A DNA stretch of 14,745 nucleotides, from assembly GCA_005883885.1 (NCBI GenBank), contig VAYF01000158.1, forward strand, positions 1 to 14,745. The letters are read 5' to 3'. The DNA is from Actinomycetota bacterium (GTDB taxonomy: Bacteria; Actinomycetota; UBA4738; HRBIN12). Under the pieces are notes generated by a model. The model saw only the letters and a list, made by a program, of their open reading frames with translations. It did not search any database and had not been told where the DNA came from. Numbering within the stretch: the first letter of the stretch is position 1; each line of letters opens with the position of its first letter. The position numbers and the translations under genes were made by a program. Below are positions 4,591 to 12,500 of this stretch, piece by piece.

Positions 4591-6207
4591 TCAGCTCACG
4601 TCGTATACGACGTGACCTGCGGCGAGCGTCATCCTCACGCGCGTCGTGCCGATCTGGTTCGGCGGGCCTTCGAACGGGTTCCGGTCGAGCACGGCGAGGT
4701 CGGCCCGCATCCCGGCCTCGATCGAGCCGGCATCGTCGTCGTGGTTCACGTACGCCGACCCGCGGGTGAACGCCGCGAGGGCAGCATGCAGATCGATGCC
4801 TTGTGCGGCAACGAGAACGGGGCCATCCGACGAGCCGGGAGCTCGCCTCGTGGCTGCGACCTCCATCTGCAGGAACGGGTCCGGCGTCGAGACCGGCCAG
4901 TCGCTCCCGAAGGCGAGGACCGCGCCCGCCCGTCGGAGGTCGCCGATCGGGTAGAGACGCTGGGCCCGGTCGCCGACCCGTGGCTTGGTCATCGTCTCGA
5001 TGAGCGGGTCGGGTTGCGCCCAGAACGGCTGCATGTTCGCGACGGCGCCGACCTCCCGGACCCGCCTGACGTCCTCGGGATCCGGCAACTGGAGGTGGGC
5101 GATGTGGTGCCGGAGGTCGTTCGCGCCGTTCGTGCGACGCGTGGTCTCGAGTGCGTCCAGCGCGCTCCGGACCGCTCGATCGCCGAGCGCGTGCTGATGC
5201 ACCTGGAACCCCTGCGCATCGAGCCGAACGACAGCCTTCTTCAGCGGCTCCGCGTCGACGAACTGGATCCCGCGCTGGTGCTCCCGACCGAAGGATCCCT
5301 CGTACGGCGCCAGCATCGACGCGGAGCACGTCTCCGGACATCCGTCCAACATGATCTTGACGGCCGACGCGTGCACGTTGCCGGCACTCCCCCACGCACG
5401 CTGATCCACGAGGGCGTCGATCTGTTCCACCCCTCGATGTCGGTCCCACCAGAGGGCCGTCACGACACGCCCGCGGAGCTCGCCCGCGTCGTCCAGGGAC
5501 CGATAGGCGCGGAGCAGATCGGGCTCGACCCACGCGTCCTGCCATCCGGTGATCCCGAGGGCGTGCAGCCGTTGTTGCCCCATGTGGATCGCATGCACCC
5601 AGCGCTCGACCGTGGCTCGCGGAACGACGTCGGACCAGAAGGAATACGCCGCCCCCTCCTGCAGACAGCCCGTCGGCATGCCGTCGGCATCGCGAACGTA
5701 GTAGCCGTCCCAGGGGTCGGGCGTCGCCGAGGTGATCGCGCCGGCCTCGAGCGCTCTCGTGTTGACCCACGCCGCGTGCGTGTCGGCGTTCATCAGGAAG
5801 ACCGGCCGGTCCGCGACGACGGCATCCAAGTCCGCGGCCCGCGGACCGTCGGTCGCAAGGAAGATCGGGTTGTACCAGCCACCTCCCACGATCCACGGGA
5901 GGTCGGGATGCTCGCCTGCGAAGGTCGCGATCCGCTCGAGGTACGCGTCCCTCGTCGCCAGATCATCGAGGTTGACGTTCAGGAGGATCCGGCCGGCGAA
6001 GGCCGCATGGACGTGCGCGTCCTGGAATCCGGGCACGATGCAGGCGCCGCGGACGACCTCGTCCGCGGCGCCGACCCGGTCGCGCACCTCGTCCTCGGTG
6101 CCGACGGCAACGATCCGGTCGCCCCGGATCGCGACCGCCCGCGCCCACCGCCGCGCAGCATCGACCGTGTAGACGTCGCCGACGAGTACCAGGTCCGCAC
6201 CGCTCAC
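4591..6207 (-). CDS. YtcJ-type metal-dependent amidohydrolase
   Basis: A 538-residue enzyme of the amidohydrolase family 3 / YtcJ group (PF07969). The N-terminal small beta-sandwich (VLVGDVYTVDAARRWARAVAIRGDRIVAVG) is followed by the TIM barrel with metal ligands DAHVH (His65, His67), a candidate carboxylated lysine in VKIMLDGC (Lys284), HQHALGDRA (His337, His339), IAHLQL (His371) and GSDWPVS (Asp436). The C-terminal sandwich strands (GMRADLAVLDRNPFE) are intact, so the protein looks complete and active. The family hydrolyses C-N bonds in amides, formamides or cyclic amides; the substrate is not predictable. No signal peptide, so cytoplasmic. GTG at 6207 is preferred to the in-frame GTG at 6225 because the -10 box TAGCGT (6216-6221) overlaps the latter. 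It lies 34 nt after the cupredoxin gene. Confidence 0.92.
   Translation of the reverse strand: MSGADLVLVGDVYTVDAARRWARAVAIRGDRIVAVGTEDEVRDRVGAADEVVRGACIVPGFQDAHVHAAFAGRILLNVNLDDLATRDAYLERIATFAGEHPDLPWIVGGGWYNPIFLATDGPRAADLDAVVADRPVFLMNADTHAAWVNTRALEAGAITSATPDPWDGYYVRDADGMPTGCLQEGAAYSFWSDVVPRATVERWVHAIHMGQQRLHALGITGWQDAWVEPDLLRAYRSLDDAGELRGRVVTALWWDRHRGVEQIDALVDQRAWGSAGNVHASAVKIMLDGCPETCSASMLAPYEGSFGREHQRGIQFVDAEPLKKAVVRLDAQGFQVHQHALGDRAVRSALDALETTRRTNGANDLRHHIAHLQLPDPEDVRRVREVGAVANMQPFWAQPDPLIETMTKPRVGDRAQRLYPIGDLRRAGAVLAFGSDWPVSTPDPFLQMEVAATRRAPGSSDGPVLVAAQGIDLHAALAAFTRGSAYVNHDDDAGSIEAGMRADLAVLDRNPFEGPPNQIGTTRVRMTLAAGHVVYDVS
4596..4615. repeat. Perfect 20-bp palindrome at a convergent gene junction
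   Basis: TCACGTCGTA is followed immediately by its exact reverse complement, with no spacer. It lies in the last codons of the amidohydrolase (Val-Val-Tyr-Asp-Val), 9 nt past the stop of the opposing gene. It could be a protein-binding site, or a hairpin with an 8-bp stem and TATA loop usable in both directions; neither side has a U-tract. Chance plus codon choice is a live alternative. Confidence 0.6.
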
Positions 6208-6215
6208 GGGCGCGG

Positions 6216-6221
6216 ACGCTA
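6216..6221 (-). promoter_or_regulatory. Predicted -10 box (TAGCGT) for the amidohydrolase, near-leaderless
   Basis: TAGCGT on the minus strand is 8 nt before the GTG at 6207, with no Shine-Dalgarno. This suggests the amidohydrolase can be expressed apart from the genes upstream in the block. Confidence 0.5.
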
Positions 6222-6241
6222 CCACCGGGTCGTGAGGCCGC

Positions 6242-6655
6242 TCAGCGGATCACGATGCTCCCGTGCATCCCGTAGGCGTAATGGCCCGGGAGGTGACACG
6301 CGAACTGCAGGTACTGGCCGGGCTTCGTCGGGAACGTGTAGGTCGTCTCGGCCGTCGTCTCGGCCGGCACCGATACCTCGCCCGGCTTCGCGCCGTGCGA
6401 GGGTTCGGTGCCGATCTCGTGGATCAGCTGGACGTACCGATCGCCCACGATGAACTCGTGGGCGATCGGATCCTCGTTGTGGATCACGAACCGGACGGTC
6501 TCCCCCGGGTCGACGGCGATCGATGAGGCATCGAAGTGCGAGAAGTGGATCGTGATGTTCACGGTGCGCGCGGTGGGGCCGGTGTCGCTCCACGCGATCG
6601 ATGCGCCGATCAGCACGACCCCGGCCGCGATCGCCGCGACCATCGCTCGGAGCAT
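6242..6655 (-). CDS. Exported or membrane-anchored cupredoxin (type 1 copper protein)
   Basis: A 137-residue protein with an N-terminal hydrophobic segment (AMVAAIAAGVVLIGASIAW, residues 4-22) that serves as signal peptide or anchor, then a plastocyanin-like beta-barrel. The type 1 copper ligands are all present: His66 in the loop IAHEF, then Cys120, His125 and Met130 in the canonical C-x4-H-x4-M loop ACHLPGHYAYGM. This predicts an electron-transfer or copper-binding protein on the outer face of the membrane. The sequence GETVRFVIHNEDPIAHEF is the usual strand before the first ligand. Its ATG shares one base with the stop codon of the DUF2330 gene (TGATG), so translation is coupled to that gene. 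The copper partner, whether oxidase or carrier, is not visible in the window. Confidence 0.9.
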   Translation of the reverse strand: MLRAMVAAIAAGVVLIGASIAWSDTGPTARTVNITIHFSHFDASSIAVDPGETVRFVIHNEDPIAHEFIVGDRYVQLIHEIGTEPSHGAKPGEVSVPAETTAETTYTFPTKPGQYLQFACHLPGHYAYGMHGSIVIR

Positions 6656-7731
6656 CAGCGCGCGGCCTGGTGCGCGATCCCCCGTCGGCCCGCGGCGGCG
6701 GCGAACGCGAGCACGACGAGCGATAAGACGACGACCCACGCCACCGGCCACGCCGCGGGAAGGGGCGGCGTGGCCGGCGCGTACCCGGCGGCGATCGGGT
6801 CCGGATGCCCGTATCCGCTCGCATCGATCGCGAGGTCGTTGGTCAGCGTGCTCGCGGGCGTATCGATCTTCAGATAGGTGAGCCAGAGGCCGCTCGACGG
6901 CAGCCAGCCCATCCTGCGGTCGGACCGGAGGTCGGTCAGCAAGCTGGGAGAGGCGGCTTCGCTCACCTTTCGCACGATGCCTTGCTGAGCAGGATCGCCG
7001 TTCGGCCGCACCGCGTGCGGGAGCAGCGCGGGCGCGCGGTCGGTGAGCAGGTACACATCGGCCTGGACGAGTTGGGTGGGCTTCAGTCCGAGCGTGAGGA
7101 TGCGGAGCGGGACCCACGGGTTGGGCGTGGGGATCACGATGTCGACCGGCGTGCCCTCGCCCTGGAGGACACCCTGCGCCGCTGCGCGCTTCGCGTTGAA
7201 CCGGACCGCCATGAAGATCGGACTCCGCTGCGCGTAGAAGTCCAGGATCTCGGGGGCATCGGGCGGAAGGAAGAACCCGTGCTCGGTCGCCCACGTACCG
7301 ACGGCCACCGCACCACCCTTCAGCACCGTGACATCGAGCGAGTCGATCTTCGCCTTCAAGATGACGACGGCGCGATTCGCGTCGCTTGGGGCGGCCAGCC
7401 CCGCGGCTTCGAACGCGACCGGTTGCGGGTTGGTCTCGAGCTCCAGCCGCTGCAGCGTCCAGCCACCGCCCTTGATCACCTTCGACGGGATCCCCGGCAG
7501 GGGGATGATCGATCCCACGTCCCCACTCGTCTTCCCCGCGTATTCGAACGACGTGATGTAGTGCTCGTCGCCGTTGTGGTAGGCGGCGAGCGTCGTGGTG
7601 CGCGTCAGGCTGATCGTTCCGTTCGGTGCCAGGAGGGCGCCACACGCGAACGCGCTCCCCACGGGAGCGAGCACGAGGACGGCGGTGATCCCGGCGACGA
7701 CGAGACGGCGGACGGTACGTGTTCGGGCCAT
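6655..7731 (-). CDS. DUF2330-type exported protein with C-terminal membrane anchor
   Basis: A 358-residue protein that begins with a signal peptide (RRLVVAGITAVLVLAPVGSAFA, ending before Cys30). A large extracytoplasmic domain starts ACGALLAPNG and continues HYITSFEYAG, VGSIIPLPGIPSKVIKGG and FFLPPDAPEILDFY, a pattern I associate with the DUF2330 family. Near the C-terminus a hydrophobic helix, AWPVAWVVVLSLVVLAFAAAA (about 328-348), precedes a short basic tail, so the bulk of the protein faces outward and is held at the membrane. The family has no established biochemical role to my knowledge. ATG at 7731 is preceded by AAGGGGAGT (7736-7744), a good Shine-Dalgarno. No TANNNT box lies in the 37-nt gap upstream, so it is probably cotranscribed with the S51 peptidase gene, and it is translationally coupled to the cupredoxin. 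Confidence 0.78.
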   Translation of the reverse strand: MARTRTVRRLVVAGITAVLVLAPVGSAFACGALLAPNGTISLTRTTTLAAYHNGDEHYITSFEYAGKTSGDVGSIIPLPGIPSKVIKGGGWTLQRLELETNPQPVAFEAAGLAAPSDANRAVVILKAKIDSLDVTVLKGGAVAVGTWATEHGFFLPPDAPEILDFYAQRSPIFMAVRFNAKRAAAQGVLQGEGTPVDIVIPTPNPWVPLRILTLGLKPTQLVQADVYLLTDRAPALLPHAVRPNGDPAQQGIVRKVSEAASPSLLTDLRSDRRMGWLPSSGLWLTYLKIDTPASTLTNDLAIDASGYGHPDPIAAGYAPATPPLPAAWPVAWVVVLSLVVLAFAAAAGRRGIAHQAAR

Positions 7732-7768
7732 GGCCACTCCCCTTCGTGCGAGGACCGCGACGCGCCTC

Positions 7769-8467
7769 TCAGCCAGGCGTGATGAACAGCTGCCCGGCGC
7801 CGAAGGTCTCGCGCCGGTCCGGCCCTCGAACATCGACCCCGCCGCGCCCGAAGACCTCCCATCGTTCTCCGTCGCCGAGGATCGCCGTGTGCTCGTCGAT
7901 CCCGACGAACCAGGTCGCGTCAGGCAATCGCGAGGTCATCCACCAGGCGAGCCCAGGGATCTTCGCCGCTCGATCCCAATGGACGCCGAACGACGCGTGC
8001 GGGACGAGCCCGAGACCGAAGAGCCACGAGCTCCCACGGGCCCCGTCCCGCGAGCGGCTCACGACCATCGCTCCGGCGCTGCATCCCGCCCAGACCGCGC
8101 CGCGGTCCATGACGCGGAGGATCGCGTCGAGCAGCGGCGTGTCCCGGAGCACGTTCGCGAGATGTTGCGGCTTGCCTCCGGAGAAGTAGACGAGGGAGGC
8201 TCCCTCGACACGTTCCGCCAACTCCTCGCGGAACGCGTCCTCCCGCCGCTTCAGGGGGAGCACCTCGGCGCGACGATCGACCTCGGCGTAGTGCTCGAGC
8301 CCCATCCGTCCCCATCGATCGAACACGGCGTCGCCCTCCGTGGCGCTCGCGGTCGGGAGGATCACGACGCTCCCGTCGCCGGTCGCATCGGCGAGCACCC
8401 GAGATTCCACGTCATGCGTCCACGGTTCGAACTCGCCCGAGCCGAGCAACAGGAAGGTCCGCGTCAC
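7769..8467 (-). CDS. Peptidase S51 (dipeptidase E / cyanophycinase-like) family protein
   Basis: A 232-residue protein with the class I glutamine-amidotransferase-like fold of peptidase family S51 (PF03575). It starts FLLLGSGEF, as these do. YFSGGKPQHLANVL (94-107) forms the oxyanion side. The nucleophile elbow is GCSAGAMV with Ser130. His163 in FGVHWDR and the GIDEHTAIL segment (189-197, Glu192) supply the likely remaining catalytic or structural residues. Members cleave Asp-X dipeptides or cyanophycin; at this length a small peptidase is more likely than true cyanophycinase, and no cyanophycin synthetase is nearby. Cytoplasmic, with no signal. GTG at 8467 has no Shine-Dalgarno but a TACCCT -10 box 7 nt before it. 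It follows the bactofilin-like gene by 21 nt and precedes the DUF2330 gene by 37 nt. Confidence 0.87.
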   Translation of the reverse strand: MTRTFLLLGSGEFEPWTHDVESRVLADATGDGSVVILPTASATEGDAVFDRWGRMGLEHYAEVDRRAEVLPLKRREDAFREELAERVEGASLVYFSGGKPQHLANVLRDTPLLDAILRVMDRGAVWAGCSAGAMVVSRSRDGARGSSWLFGLGLVPHASFGVHWDRAAKIPGLAWWMTSRLPDATWFVGIDEHTAILGDGERWEVFGRGGVDVRGPDRRETFGAGQLFITPG

Positions 8468-8474
8468 GTCCGCG

Positions 8475-8480
8475 AGGGTA
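8475..8480 (-). promoter_or_regulatory. Predicted -10 box (GGG-TACCCT) for the S51 peptidase gene, leaderless
   Basis: TACCCT on the minus strand, preceded by GGG, ends 7 nt before the GTG at 8467. It lies within the 21-nt gap after the upstream gene, so the peptidase, DUF2330 and cupredoxin genes may form a separate transcript. Confidence 0.5.
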
Positions 8481-8488
8481 CCCGCCCG

Positions 8489-9484
8489 TCAGTCTTCGGC
8501 GAGCGGGGTCTCGGGCGACGAGATGACCTCCGCCGGCACGATGATCCGCCCTTCCCGGTGTCGCCCGCCACGTTCCCGGCGCTGACGACGGGCGTCGGGC
8601 CGGCGCTCGATCGGCTCGCGCGTCGACCGCGCGCGCCAGACGGCCAGGATCATCGCTCCCAGGCCGAACACGCCTCCCAGGATCCACCAGACGACGTTGG
8701 CGAGCGGCACGAGCCCGATCACGGCGCCCACACCCCATCCGGCGAAGAGCGAGGCCCACCGGGAACGAGGCTCTCCTAGCAGCGCCCGTCCGACGATCCA
8801 GGTGGTCCACGCCATACCGGTGAGCCAGAGCAGGCCGATACCGAGCAGCACCGCGAGGGCGAGCGGCAACCCGAGGACCGTCGCTCCCGCCGCGATCGAG
8901 ACGAGCGGGAGCGCGATCATCGCGAGCAGGCCCCACCCCGCCGACATGAACGGAGACGTGCGACCGGCGGCCGCGACACGTTCGACCCCGTGCGGCGCGA
9001 ACAGGAGCAGGAGGAGCGCGAGGAGGAGGATCGAGACCGCCATCGCGGCCGACGCGAGGAGCGGGCCGAGCACCTCGAGCGGACCGGACAGCGTGAAGCG
9101 GGCATCGCGCTGGATCCCGCCGCTGACCTGCGCGCCCTCGGTCTGGCGAACATCGCCGCCCGCGCGAACGGTGCCGGCGACCTGGGCCGTCGCGAGGAGC
9201 CGCACCGATCCATGGACCGCGATCACGTCGCCGCCGACCTGTCCCGCGACCGTGATGGGTCCGTCGAGGACCACGACGTCGCCGCGAGCCACCCCGGCCA
9301 CGGTCGCGCTCCCGCTGAACACGACGATCTCCCCCACCACCTGCCCCCGCGCGACGACCACGTCGCCGCGCAGCACCACCTGATCGAGCGCGGCCTTGCC
9401 GCCGGAGACCTGTGCGGACGCGGTGCCCGGCCACATCGCGACCACGACCAGGACCGACACGATCGTTGCGGAGCGGCGCGGCAT
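8489..9484 (-). CDS. Exported bactofilin-like beta-repeat domain fused to a multi-pass membrane domain
   Basis: A 331-residue protein. Residues 1-25 are a signal peptide (ATIVSVLVVVAMWPGTASA). Residues about 30-125 are a glycine- and valine-rich repeat with period near 17-18: VVVARGQVVGE, VVFSGSATVAGVARGD, VVVLDGPITVAGQVGGD, VIAVHGSVRLLATAQVAG. This looks like the right-handed beta-helix of bactofilins (polymer-forming cytoskeletal proteins). About five membrane helices follow (starting LLASAAMAVSILLLALLLLLFA and ending LANVVWWILGGVFGLGAMILAVW), then a basic to acidic tail. Unlike classical bactofilins, which are cytoplasmic, the repeat here should be outside. ATG at 9484 is supported by the signal peptide and the -10 box TACGAT. 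I would describe it as a membrane-tethered scaffold candidate; the function is unknown. It is divergent from lhr. Confidence 0.82.
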   Translation of the reverse strand: MPRRSATIVSVLVVVAMWPGTASAQVSGGKAALDQVVLRGDVVVARGQVVGEIVVFSGSATVAGVARGDVVVLDGPITVAGQVGGDVIAVHGSVRLLATAQVAGTVRAGGDVRQTEGAQVSGGIQRDARFTLSGPLEVLGPLLASAAMAVSILLLALLLLLFAPHGVERVAAAGRTSPFMSAGWGLLAMIALPLVSIAAGATVLGLPLALAVLLGIGLLWLTGMAWTTWIVGRALLGEPRSRWASLFAGWGVGAVIGLVPLANVVWWILGGVFGLGAMILAVWRARSTREPIERRPDARRQRRERGGRHREGRIIVPAEVISSPETPLAED

Positions 9485-9492
9485 GGTGAGGC

Positions 9493-9498
9493 ATCGTA
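9493..9498 (-). promoter_or_regulatory. Predicted -10 box (GGG-TACGAT) for the bactofilin-like gene
   Basis: TACGAT on the minus strand, preceded by GGG, ends 8 nt before the ATG at 9484, and no Shine-Dalgarno is seen. It faces the lhr promoter 44 bp away. Confidence 0.5.
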
Positions 9499-9542
9499 CC
9501 CAGGTCGCGCACGCTCCCCGCCCGCATGTCGGCGGCAGCGGG

Positions 9543-9548
9543 TAGCGT
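9543..9548 (+). promoter_or_regulatory. Predicted -10 box (GGG-TAGCGT) for lhr
   Basis: TAGCGT preceded by GGG predicts a start of transcription near 9555, so the first usable start codon would be GTG 9558 rather than ATG 9552 or GTG 9549. No Shine-Dalgarno is present. Confidence 0.5.
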
Positions 9549-9557
9549 GTGATGGAC

Positions 9558-12500
9558 GTGTCCCTCGCCCCATTCTCCCCCGCCACGCGCGCCTGGTTCG
9601 ATGGGTCCTTCGAGGCGCCCACGGACGCGCAGACCAAGGGCTGGAAGGCGATCGCCGAAGGGCGGCACACGTTGCTCCTGGCGCCCACAGGCTCCGGGAA
9701 GACCCTGGCGGCGTTCCTCGCCGCGATCGACCGGTTGACGACCACGCCGCCGACCGGTCGCGACCGGCGCACCAGCGTGCTGTACATCTCTCCGCTCCGC
9801 GCGCTCGCCGTGGACATCGAGAAGAACCTCCGGGCGCCGCTCGCGGGCATCCAGCACGCCGCGGAACGCGGCGGGCTGACGCTCGCCCACGTGCCCACCG
9901 TGGGTGTGCGCACCGGCGATACCGATGCCCGCGAGCGGCGCCGACTGCTGAGCCACCCCCCCGACATCCTCATCACCACGCCCGAGTCGCTGTACCTGAT
10001 GTTGACCTCCTCCGCCCGGGAGACGCTTCGGAGCGTTCGGACCGTGATCGTCGACGAGATCCACGCCATCGCGGCGACGAAGCGCGGCGCCCACCTGATG
10101 CTGTCGTTGGAACGGCTCGAGGAGCTGACGGAAGACGCGCCCCAGCGGATCGGCCTGTCCGCCACGCAGCGACCGCTCGAAGAGATCGCGCGGCTGCTCG
10201 GCGGCTTCGAGGCCCCCGGCCGTCCCCGCGACGTCGCCGTCGTCGACGCGGGGCGTCGGAAGACGCTCGATCTGGAGATCATCGTGCCCGTCGAGGACAT
10301 GGCCGATCTCAACGTCCGGCCGGTCGAGGCACCGCCCGGGCAGCTCACGGACGAGCCCGACCACACCTCGATCTGGCCGTCGATCCACCCGGTCCTGTTG
10401 GACCTGATCCGCGAGCATCGCTCCACGATCGTGTTCGTCAACAACCGGCGGAGCGCGGAACGGCTGGCCTCCCGGCTGAACGAGCTCGCGGGCGAGGACC
10501 TCGTCCGGGCGCATCACGGGTCCATCGCCCGTGAGCAGCGTCTGGAGGTGGAGGACGCGCTCAAGGCCGGCCGGCTCCGCGGCATCGTGGCGACCTCCTC
10601 GCTCGAGCTGGGGATCGACATGGGCGCGGTCGACCTCGTGGCGCAGGTCGAGGCGCCGCCCTCCGTGGCCGGTGGCCTGCAGCGGATCGGCCGAGCTGGG
10701 CATCAGGTGGGCGCGCCCAGCATCGGCAAGCTGATCCCGAAGTACCGGGGCGACCTGCTCCAGATGACGGTGGTCGCCGAACGCATGCTCGGCGCGGACA
10801 TCGAGTCGACCCGCTACCCCCGCAACCCGCTCGACGTGCTCGCGCAGCAGCTCGTCGCGATGTCCGCGGTCGACGAGTGGCGCGTCGAGGACCTCTTCGA
10901 TGCCGTGCGGCGCTGCGCCAGCTTCGCCGAGCTCTCGGAGGATCTGTTCCTCGCGGTGCTCGACATGCTGGCCGGCCGCTATCCCTCCGATGCGTTCGCG
11001 GAGCTCAGACCTCGGATCGTCTGGGATCGAGCGACCAACCTGGTTCGCGCACGAGAGGGCGCGAGGCGCCTCGCCATCGTCTCGGGCGGCACGATCCCGG
11101 ATCGGGGACTCTTCGGGGTCTTCATGCCGGACGGCACGCGCGTCGGTGAGCTGGACGAGGAATGCGTGTACGAGTCCCGGCGCGGCGAGGTCATCCTGCT
11201 CGGGGCGAGCGCTTGGCGGATCGAGGACATCACGCGCGACCGCGTGGTCGTCGTCCCCGCCCCCGGCGAGCACGGGAAGCTCCCCTTCTGGAAGGCGCCC
11301 GGCCCGGGAAGGCCGATCGAGCTCGGCCGGGCGATCGGCCGGTTCACGCGCGAGCTGCGCTCCACGCGGCGCGATGACGCCCTTCGCCGCCTCCAGGAAG
11401 ACATCGGGCTCGACGAGCGCGCCGCTCGGAACCTCGTCGCCTACATCGACGAGCAGGCCGAGGCCACGGGCGGCGCGGTCCCGGATGACCGGACGATCGT
11501 CGTCGAGCGCTTCCGCGACGAGCTCGGCGACTGGCGGGTGTGCATCTTGTCCCCGTTCGGCTCGCGGGTGCACGCGCCCTGGGCGCTCGCGATCGAGGCA
11601 CGTGTCCAGGATCGCCTCGGGTCCGGCGCCCAGGTGCTGTGGTCCGATGACGGGATCGTGCTCCGGCTCCCCGAGGCCGTCGAGCGGATCCCCGTCGAGG
11701 ACCTGATCTTCGAACCCGACGAGATCGAAGAGGCCGTCGTCGGCGTGCTGCCGGGGACGACGATGTTCGCCACGGTCTTCCGGGAGGTTGCCGCCCGAGC
11801 GTTGCTCCTGCCGCGTCGGCTCCCCGGGCGCCGTACCCCGCTCTGGCAGCAGCGGCAGCGGAGCGCGGATCTCCTGGGGCAGGCGGGCCGGTACCCCAGT
11901 TTCCCCATGCTGCTCGAGACCACGCGGGAATGCCTGCGCGACCTCTTCGACGTGCCCGCCCTCCGCGAGGTGATGGCCGACCTCCGCGCGCGGACGACCC
12001 GCCTGGTCGCGGTCGAGACCGACAAGGCGTCGCCGTTCTCCCAATCGCTGTTGTTCAGCTGGATCGCGGTCTACATGTACGAGGGCGACGCCCCCCTCGC
12101 CGAGCGCCGCGCGACGGCCCTCTCCCTGGACCGCGACCTGCTCCGTGAGCTGCTGGGCACGGACGAGCTCCGCGAGCTCCTCGATCCCCGCGCGCTCGAC
12201 GAGGTGGAGCTCGAGCTGCAGCGGCTCCCCGCCGGACGACACGCGCGCCACGCCGACGGCGTGCACGACCTGCTCCGCGATCTCGGACCCCTCGGACACG
12301 ACGAGGTTCGAGCCCGCGCTGATGGCGACGCCGACGCGATGCTCGGGCGCGTGGTGGAGGACGGTCGCGCGATCCGAGTGCGCGTCGCCGGCGAGGATCG
12401 GTATGCCGCCGTCGAAGACGCCGCGAGGCTCCGCGACGCGCTCGGCGTCTCGCTCCCGCTCGGCGTGCCGGGAGCGTTCACCGCCGCCGTCGAACGGCCG

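Noticed and set aside
4612..6453. A 613-codon plus-strand frame opposite the amidohydrolase
   Set aside because: It has no motifs and is Arg/Pro/Val-rich, and the opposite strand encodes a complete metal-ligand set.
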